Part shown: in pieces, positions 1 to 5,020 of the stretch
How positions within the stretch are numbered: the stretch's first letter is position 1
Layout: every line of letters begins with the position of its first letter
Assembly (NCBI GenBank): GCA_020058405.1
Contig: JAGVEE010000134.1
Location: forward strand, 1-5,020
From: Sphingobacteriales bacterium
GTDB lineage: Bacteria; Bacteroidota; Bacteroidia; Sphingobacteriales; Sphingobacteriaceae
Reading direction: 5' to 3'
DNA length: 5,020 nt
The notes under the pieces: model-generated
What the model saw: the letters and a program-made list of their open reading frames with translations, nothing else
Told to the model about the DNA's origin: nothing
Database searches by the model: none
Position numbers and translations under genes: made by a program

Positions 1-737
1 AAAGACTTAATTTCTATGGATGCTTTAAGTCCTTCTTTTATTTCTCCGAAACTATTTAGTATTCCTTTTAAATTGATTGGGCTGTAGTTTTCGTTTATGG
101 TAGATTTACTTGGAATAAAGAATGCCGGAACAGCCGCCAAAATAGAACATCCAATGGCCACGTATACAGACAAGGTTCTAACTGCAACATCACTTGACTG
201 AAACAATGATTTATCGGCCATAATTACCCAAAACCAAGGTGCAATAACCCAAGCTAATTGACCAATAAGTTGAGAAGTCGCCATGATATTTGTTCGTTCA
301 TGAAAATCATCACTCATTTCATAACCCATGGCTACGTAAGGAATACTAAATATGGTAAGCCCCGTATAAAAAATCATGGAGATCCCTAAAAAGAAAAAGA
401 AATTATAGGTAACACCATTTTCTGCATACAGTTGCCACATTAGTGCGAATGAAATTCCTAAAATGATGGATCCCATTAATACATATTGTCTTCTTCTTCC
501 CCATTTCGATTTTGTATTATCACTTACATAACCCATAATTAGGTCAAATAAAGCATCGTAAAACTTTGGAATAAAATATGTTAATCCTAATAAAAATCCA
601 CTAAAACCAAGATTTTCTACGAGTACAACTGTAAAAATGCCTAGTGCAGCCGGAAACATTTGGTTGGCAAGCATTCCTAATCCGAAGGCTATTTTTTGTC
701 CGGTTGGAACTTTCTTTGATACTGGTAGGGTCGACAT
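1..737 (-). CDS. GPH-family (MelB-like) MFS sugar:cation symporter, 3' end cut off by window edge
   Basis: This inner-membrane transporter of the major facilitator superfamily probably imports oligosaccharides with a cation. Reading from ATG at 737-735, 245 codons are open to the window edge, about half of the usual 450-500 residue protein. I see about six hydrophobic helices (roughly residues 17-37, 47-70, 85-102, 112-135, 152-172 and 187-208), then the start of the central cytoplasmic loop. The family signature is clear: DALFDLIMG at 61-69, SD at 72-73 and SKWGRRR at 77-83. Asp61 and Asp65 line up with the cation-site Asp55 and Asp59 of MelB, and Lys58 sits near the MelB Arg52 position. A second signature, YVAMGYEMSDDFHERT at 134-149, is also typical of GPH carriers. 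It starts 13 bases after the GH30 stop, with an A-rich stretch and no Shine-Dalgarno. The glucan-oligosaccharide substrate is inferred from its neighbours; the family call is firm. Confidence 0.93.
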   Translation of the reverse strand, partial: MSTLPVSKKVPTGQKIAFGLGMLANQMFPAALGIFTVVLVENLGFSGFLLGLTYFIPKFYDALFDLIMGYVSDNTKSKWGRRRQYVLMGSIILGISFALMWQLYAENGVTYNFFFFLGISMIFYTGLTIFSIPYVAMGYEMSDDFHERTNIMATSQLIGQLAWVIAPWFWVIMADKSLFQSSDVAVRTLSVYVAIGCSILAAVPAFFIPSKSTINENYSPINLKGILNSFGEIKEGLKASIEIKS

Positions 738-750
738 ATCAATATTTTTT

Positions 751-2253
751 TTAGTTAAGTACTATGGTTTGTAATGCTTTTGCATCAATGCTAATTTTTT
801 TTATTTCCTTATTCAATTTTATGTCAATAGAATATTTTTCATCTGTTGGGTTAAATACAGCAATTACAATGCTACCGTCTTTATTTTGAACGGCAGTAGC
901 CATTACCTCTTTATGGTTAATCGTACAGCCAATTTTAACAGCTTCTGGGCGCATAAATTTACTAAAATGAGCCATTACATAATACAAGGGTGTAAAGTAA
1001 ACCTCGTCTTTATTTGGGTTTACAATTACCGGTGCCACACACCAGTTCTTAAACCAATTGGGTCCACCTTGCGTGTCTAACACCATGTTCCAATCTACCC
1101 AACCGTTCACATAATTATTTAAACATCCAATAATATCAGTTGCATACCTGTTTACGGGTGCATATTTCGGGTGTAAATGTTTGTCTTTTTCGCTTGCCCA
1201 ATCCCAACCCCAATCCGTAGCTTCTTTTTTCCAATACCAAGCATCGTCGCGCCATACAGGAACTTGAGCATCTACACAACCTTCGGTTTCTATTAAATAT
1301 TTAGTAGGTGCTTTTTTGTGCGCGTATTGCAAAGCTTCCGGGAAATAATCATAAGTACTCTCGTACCAATGTATGGCGGTGCCTGCATAATACTTAGATG
1401 ATTTTTCGTCACGATACATTTCATCTACCCATTCTTTTAAGCCCGCTCTGTTTTGGTCGTAACCAAAAATATTGATTTTCCCCCAACCATCTTTTTCTAA
1501 TTTCGGACCTAAATGATCTTGTACAAAGTCCGTCATTTCTTTAGGCGAAAACAAAGTGCTCTCCCAGTTATTTCCATTTCCATGAGGCTCGTTTATTACG
1601 GTAACACCCCAAATGTTAATACCTTCTTTTTTGTAAGCCGATAAGTACTTAGAAAAATACAAGGCGAATGCATCCTTGTATTTTGGCACTAATTTTCCGC
1701 CTATATAACTTTTATTGTCTTTCATCCAAGGCGGAGCCGTCCATGGTGATGCGATAATTTTAAATCCTTCTTTTGATATTTTTTGTGCTTCGGTAATCAT
1801 CGGAATTAAATCCGCTCTATCATCTTCTATGCTAAAATGTTTCAACTCTAAATCCTCTTCTACTTTTGCGTAGGTATAATTGCTCAACGAAAAATCGCAG
1901 GATGCAATGTGTGTGCGGGTTAGCGAATACCTCGCTCCTTCCTCCCCAAAATAAGCTTCTAGTATTTTTTTTCTGTTTGCCGGGCTAAGTTTATTTAGCA
2001 AGGATGCCGAGGCTTCTGTAAAGGATCCACCAAAGCCTGTTATTTCTTGAAATTTTTCCGATGGATTTATTTCTATGCTTAACGATTTTTCTGCTGGTTC
2101 AAATTCTTTTAGCAGCGTTAATGCATTCCCTTTTTCTGAGGTCTCGTATACATCAATAGTCATTTCTTTCGTATTTGTACATTGAAGTTGAACAACGCAA
2201 ATTATGCCAATAAAAATGGTTTTCAAAGTATAAATATGTTGTTTCTTAATCAT
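751..2253 (-). CDS. GH30 glycosidase (glucosylceramidase-like; likely beta-1,6-glucan debranching), secreted
   Basis: This 500-residue enzyme is a retaining glycoside hydrolase of family GH30. Residues 1-25 form a secretion signal (Lys3-Lys4, hydrophobic core about 12-23). Cys25 could be lipidated, but VQLQC is a poor lipobox. The catalytic barrel starts with GFGGSFTEASA at 73-83, followed by SPWTAPPWMK at 169-178. The predicted acid/base is Glu222 in VINEPHG, and the nucleophile is Glu324 in ETEGCVD, which matches the SEACVG motif of human glucocerebrosidase. WNMVLDTQGGPNW at 388-400 is another glucosylceramidase-like hallmark. Residues from about 430 to 500 form the usual C-terminal beta domain. 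Length is normal and both catalytic residues are present. Marine flavobacterial GH30 enzymes in laminarin loci remove beta-1,6-linked glucose, and I infer that role here from the adjacent GH17 and phosphorylase. A beta-glucosidase or an endo-beta-1,6-glucanase is also possible. The start lies 9 bases after the GH17 stop. Confidence 0.93.
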   Translation of the reverse strand: MIKKQHIYTLKTIFIGIICVVQLQCTNTKEMTIDVYETSEKGNALTLLKEFEPAEKSLSIEINPSEKFQEITGFGGSFTEASASLLNKLSPANRKKILEAYFGEEGARYSLTRTHIASCDFSLSNYTYAKVEEDLELKHFSIEDDRADLIPMITEAQKISKEGFKIIASPWTAPPWMKDNKSYIGGKLVPKYKDAFALYFSKYLSAYKKEGINIWGVTVINEPHGNGNNWESTLFSPKEMTDFVQDHLGPKLEKDGWGKINIFGYDQNRAGLKEWVDEMYRDEKSSKYYAGTAIHWYESTYDYFPEALQYAHKKAPTKYLIETEGCVDAQVPVWRDDAWYWKKEATDWGWDWASEKDKHLHPKYAPVNRYATDIIGCLNNYVNGWVDWNMVLDTQGGPNWFKNWCVAPVIVNPNKDEVYFTPLYYVMAHFSKFMRPEAVKIGCTINHKEVMATAVQNKDGSIVIAVFNPTDEKYSIDIKLNKEIKKISIDAKALQTIVLN

Positions 2254-2262
2254 GTTTATGTA

Positions 2263-3516
2263 TTAGTTTGATTTTTCTGGTAAATAAACATTTTTGAATA
2301 GCTCTTCTTTTTTTCCACCGTATGTTTTTACAATGGGTTTTCCATCTCGTGTTAAATCCTTAAAAACTCCTTGATCTACTTTATCCCAAAGAACATATTT
2401 CGCATTTCCATCTATCGTAAATAAACCAAAATGATTTTCAGAACCATTTGGGTTTTCTGCATCTTTCCATTGCTCATCAAATGCTTCAAAATAAAAGCAG
2501 CTAATTTTTTCTTTATTTGTCCATTCTCTCATCAGCTTATAATAAATTGCAGATTTATATTCGTCGCAAGCTTTTGATCCCTCTTTTCCATAAAAACCAT
2601 CAGAAGATGTTGCCCAACCTGTTTCTCCAATATGTATGGGTTTAGTAATACCAATTTTCTGCATATAATTTGCTACGCTCTGGTATTGGGCTTTCGCATG
2701 ATTCAATGCGCGCAACATAAGCGAGTCTATTTTTTCTTCTGTTGATAAATTTTTTTCTGATGGGTTGATGCCCCAAAAGCTAGGACTGTAATGAGAGTCG
2801 TGCATTGGGTAAGTATGTACAGAAACGTAATCAACCGCTGCATAAAGTTTGGTTAACATTTCAATATGATAAGAAGAATCGGCACCGCCCCAAGAAGCAT
2901 AATTATCTGAAGATGTAATCCATAAATGTTCGGGTAATGTTTTTTCTTCTTTTAATTTTTGTAAATACCTTACCCAATTCAAAATAACTTCAGGACTTAC
3001 ATAATAGCTAGTAGCCCATTTCACCATGGCTTCATTTCCTACCGAAATTATTTTGATGATGTTCGGATAAGCTTTCGTTAATTCTACTGCTCTTTCAATT
3101 TCATCTGCATTGGCAAGTAAGTTTTCATTCTCATGATTCGGTGGGAGATTTGTCCAAGCATTTTCGCAATCAATCCACACACCCAGCATTACATACATTT
3201 CAAAATCCGGATTCTCGGTTTGTAATTCAGTAATTGCTTTTAATAAATTTCGAATTTCATCAAGCTTGGTATTATAAGTGCGTAGTATTTTAATACCGGC
3301 TGCGCTCATAATTTTTAAATCTTCTTTTAGTTGAGGTATACTCGGCTGTAAATCGCGCGTATTGCTGCGATAGCCTCCGTAGCAAATGGCTAGGTAGTTA
3401 GAATCTCCTAAAATTTCGGCAGCTGTTTTGTTTTTCTCCGTTTTAGGAGAAACACAAGAAGCTACTATAAATAAGCTAGTAATAAAAAAATAAAATATTA
3501 ATCTACTATTTCGCAT
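2263..3516 (-). CDS. GH17 beta-1,3-glucanase-type lipoprotein
   Basis: This 417-residue protein belongs to glycoside hydrolase family 17, retaining enzymes that mostly cut beta-1,3-glucans endolytically. Its start gives a good lipoprotein signal: Arg2/Arg5, a hydrophobic stretch at about 6-18, and the lipobox VASC with Cys21, so it should be membrane-anchored outside the cytoplasm. No acidic surface-export signal follows the Cys (VSPKTEKNK). The barrel begins near residue 41. The predicted acid/base is Glu162 in SVGNEAM and the nucleophile is Glu298 in HIGETGWATSSDG. FEAFDEQWKD at 343-352 and the following HFGLF at 362-366 are characteristic of bacterial GH17 proteins. The start is 4 bases after the phosphorylase stop, and the two adjacent stops TAA TAG precede it, which suggests translational coupling. 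The likely role is cutting a laminarin-type backbone into oligosaccharides. Some bacterial GH17 enzymes are transglycosylases, so hydrolysis is favoured by context rather than proven. Confidence 0.93.
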   Translation of the reverse strand: MRNSRLIFYFFITSLFIVASCVSPKTEKNKTAAEILGDSNYLAICYGGYRSNTRDLQPSIPQLKEDLKIMSAAGIKILRTYNTKLDEIRNLLKAITELQTENPDFEMYVMLGVWIDCENAWTNLPPNHENENLLANADEIERAVELTKAYPNIIKIISVGNEAMVKWATSYYVSPEVILNWVRYLQKLKEEKTLPEHLWITSSDNYASWGGADSSYHIEMLTKLYAAVDYVSVHTYPMHDSHYSPSFWGINPSEKNLSTEEKIDSLMLRALNHAKAQYQSVANYMQKIGITKPIHIGETGWATSSDGFYGKEGSKACDEYKSAIYYKLMREWTNKEKISCFYFEAFDEQWKDAENPNGSENHFGLFTIDGNAKYVLWDKVDQGVFKDLTRDGKPIVKTYGGKKEELFKNVYLPEKSN

Positions 3517-3520
3517 CCTA

Positions 3521-5020
3521 TTATTTTAAGATAGATTGGTTAACGTACACCGTTATTTTACTTATCTCCCCTGTTCTATTAAAAATTCCGGAACTTGTAT
3601 TTGTGTCTAAATGTAAGGAATCGGTTTTAATCATAGTGCCATCTGTTTTTTCAATCTCCAAACGATTCTCATCGGATAAACGATAAATAATTGGCACTTG
3701 GCAAAAGGTAAAACATAAGGAGCCTGGCAAGGGTGCGAAGGTTTTATGTTCTTTATTGATGGTTACATAATTAAAACTACGATCGCCTGTGGTAAACTCA
3801 TCTTTACGTAATAAACACGGATTAAAATACAAGTTTCCATTTAACACAAACACACCTAGTTCTCCAAATCTACTAATGATGTCTTCTTTCACCTGCCCAG
3901 TCATGCCTGGTTGCTGAGCCCCTTTATTACTTGGGGTATGCGAGTATGGGTCGGTTGGAAATGCTCCGTAAAGCTTAGGCGATTTATGTACGCCAACTCC
4001 TGCATTTATCTCGTAATAATGTTCTAACAATTTACCAATTACTTCGGCTGTTTCTCCTTGTTCAATTGCCTGTAAACATACTTCTTGAACTGCTAATTGC
4101 AATTTAGAAACCATGTGCCAATAAATAGAACCTAGGCCTTCATAGCCATAAAATGTACCCGATCTACCTGTAAATGATTTGTGGTCGAATACTGTTTCAT
4201 AAATATTTAAGAGTGCTTTCTTTTCTGTTTGTATATAGGCACCGTACATTGCCGTATCTAATAAATCAATGGCATTACTCAAATCGGCTGCATTTTTTAA
4301 ATTTCCATTGAAATGGTATTCGCCTTTAATGTCTTTCTCAACAATCGATTTTTCTCCTGAAGCAAGTAATACCTCCACAAGTTTTAATTTATGTATTGCT
4401 TCTTTGGGTATTTTATTTTTATGTAAAAAGGTTGGTAGCTGTTTATTAGGATACAATAAATAACTGTACTGATCTGGGCGGAAGAGTGCACTATTCTTCA
4501 TGCTATCTAATAATTTGATGGCATCTTTTGGTGATAAATATCCTGAACTCAATACCGCCACTTGCCCTTCTAACATTTCATTGAGAAAGGAAATAGTTAC
4601 CTCTTTATCGCCTTTAATGCTCATCAAATTATAGGCATGATACATATCATCTTCACGCTTGTTGGCATTTATAGTATGCTCCACAAATGCTAAACTCAGG
4701 TTCACAAATTCCTTTAGTCTGCGGTAAGAAATAGTTCTTTTCTCCGACCAAAAAGATTGTTTGTAAATATGTTCTCTGTAATTGCTGCCTGCCTCTCCTA
4801 AATTATCTAAAATTGTTTTTCGTTGTGCATCGTTGATATCATTTTTTAACAAGCCTGCATGCTCTTCAAGAGTAGTGTGAATTGTTTTAAAGAAAATGAT
4901 TAACTCGTTTGATAACTCTATGCGTTCTTCATCTGTTTGTTCAATCAATTTTTCAAAAAACACTAAGAATCTGCGGAGGTAATAGAGCGTCACCATCGAC
5001 ACTCCATTTCCTACTAAGGC
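3521..5020 (-). CDS. Beta-1,3-glucan phosphorylase, GH149/GH161-like (clan GH-Q), 5' end cut off by window edge
   Basis: Only the C-terminal 499 residues are present. The frame stays open past the GTG at 5002 to the window edge, so the true start lies outside. Numbering from the edge, the opening segment VGNGVSMVTLYYLRR (residues 3-17) resembles the helix that follows the catalytic DWND motif in GH94 enzymes, so the general-acid Asp is probably just beyond the edge. Near the C-terminus, GVGVHK at 341-346, GAFPTDPYSHTP at 352-363 and QQPGMTGQVKEDI at 369-381 occur, then FNPCLL at 399-404. The Thr-Gly at 374-375 and the NPCL block match the phosphate-site TGS and DPCLP segments of GH94 in order and spacing. 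The stretch between the two regions is much longer than in GH94, which fits the large GH149 proteins. The inferred reaction is phosphorolysis of beta-1,3-gluco-oligosaccharides to glucose 1-phosphate in the cytoplasm. GH149 versus GH161 cannot be settled here. Confidence 0.8.
   Translation of the reverse strand, partial: ALVGNGVSMVTLYYLRRFLVFFEKLIEQTDEERIELSNELIIFFKTIHTTLEEHAGLLKNDINDAQRKTILDNLGEAGSNYREHIYKQSFWSEKRTISYRRLKEFVNLSLAFVEHTINANKREDDMYHAYNLMSIKGDKEVTISFLNEMLEGQVAVLSSGYLSPKDAIKLLDSMKNSALFRPDQYSYLLYPNKQLPTFLHKNKIPKEAIHKLKLVEVLLASGEKSIVEKDIKGEYHFNGNLKNAADLSNAIDLLDTAMYGAYIQTEKKALLNIYETVFDHKSFTGRSGTFYGYEGLGSIYWHMVSKLQLAVQEVCLQAIEQGETAEVIGKLLEHYYEINAGVGVHKSPKLYGAFPTDPYSHTPSNKGAQQPGMTGQVKEDIISRFGELGVFVLNGNLYFNPCLLRKDEFTTGDRSFNYVTINKEHKTFAPLPGSLCFTFCQVPIIYRLSDENRLEIEKTDGTMIKTDSLHLDTNTSSGIFNRTGEISKITVYVNQSILK

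Larger units (their letters stand above)
1..5020 (-). other. Putative beta-1,3/1,6-glucan (laminarin-type) utilisation operon
   Basis: Four genes on one strand are separated by 4, 9 and 13 bases, too little for separate promoters or terminators, so they are probably co-transcribed. Their order is phosphorylase, GH17, GH30 and GPH symporter. Together they cover backbone cutting, debranching, inner-membrane import and phosphorolysis of the same kind of glucan. Both ends run off the window, so the promoter, any regulator and any SusC/SusD pair are not visible. The operon boundary is an inference from spacing and function. Confidence 0.8.

Noticed and set aside
741..752. T-rich run between GH30 and the symporter as a possible terminator
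   Set aside because: There is no GC-rich inverted repeat beside it. On the coding strand it reads as an A-rich stretch upstream of a start, as is usual in Bacteroidota.
886..1080. 64-codon open frame on the plus strand
   Set aside because: It lies antisense and entirely inside the GH30 gene, whose frame has intact catalytic motifs. The translation shows no recognisable domain.
2195..2197. Cys19 of the GH30 protein as the lipidated cysteine
   Set aside because: It sits inside the hydrophobic core (GIIC) with bulky residues at -1 and -2. Cys25 at the end of the core is the better, though still weak, candidate.
4269..4463. 64-codon open frame on the plus strand
   Set aside because: It lies antisense inside the phosphorylase gene and has no recognisable features.
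5000..5002. GTG as start codon of the phosphorylase
   Set aside because: The frame is open upstream to the window edge (ALVGNG precedes it), and the protein begins in the middle of a conserved catalytic-domain helix, so this is an internal valine codon.

Overview
The window looks like chromosomal DNA from a member of the Bacteroidota, probably a Flavobacteriia-type organism. The evidence is AT-rich coding DNA, no clear Shine-Dalgarno sequences before the starts, lipoprotein-type secretion signals on two glycosidases, and a gene set typical of beta-glucan (laminarin-type) utilisation loci in that phylum. The organism is inferred from these traits, not from a marker gene.

The window is almost entirely coding. 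Four genes lie on the minus strand, so transcription runs from high to low coordinates. In order they are: the C-terminal 499 residues of a large inverting glycoside phosphorylase of clan GH-Q, best matched to GH149 (or the related GH161) beta-1,3-glucan phosphorylases (3521-5020, start beyond the window); a GH17 beta-1,3-glucanase-type lipoprotein (2263-3516); a GH30 beta-glucosidase/beta-1,6-glucanase-type secreted protein (751-2253); and the first 245 residues of a GPH-family (MelB-like) sugar:cation symporter (1-737, end beyond the window). The gaps are only 4, 9 and 13 bases, which strongly suggests one operon. No promoter, terminator, RNA gene, mobile element, CRISPR array or long intergenic region is visible.

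Inferred pathway: the GH30 enzyme removes beta-1,6-linked glucose branches from laminarin-like glucan outside the cytoplasm, and the GH17 enzyme cuts the beta-1,3 backbone. The symporter imports the short products. The phosphorylase then splits beta-1,3-gluco-oligosaccharides with inorganic phosphate to give alpha-glucose 1-phosphate, saving ATP compared with hydrolysis. No SusC/SusD pair is in the window, so capture and outer-membrane import of long chains must be encoded outside it or be absent. The parts are all recognisable families. The combination, rather than a wholly new system, is the point of interest.
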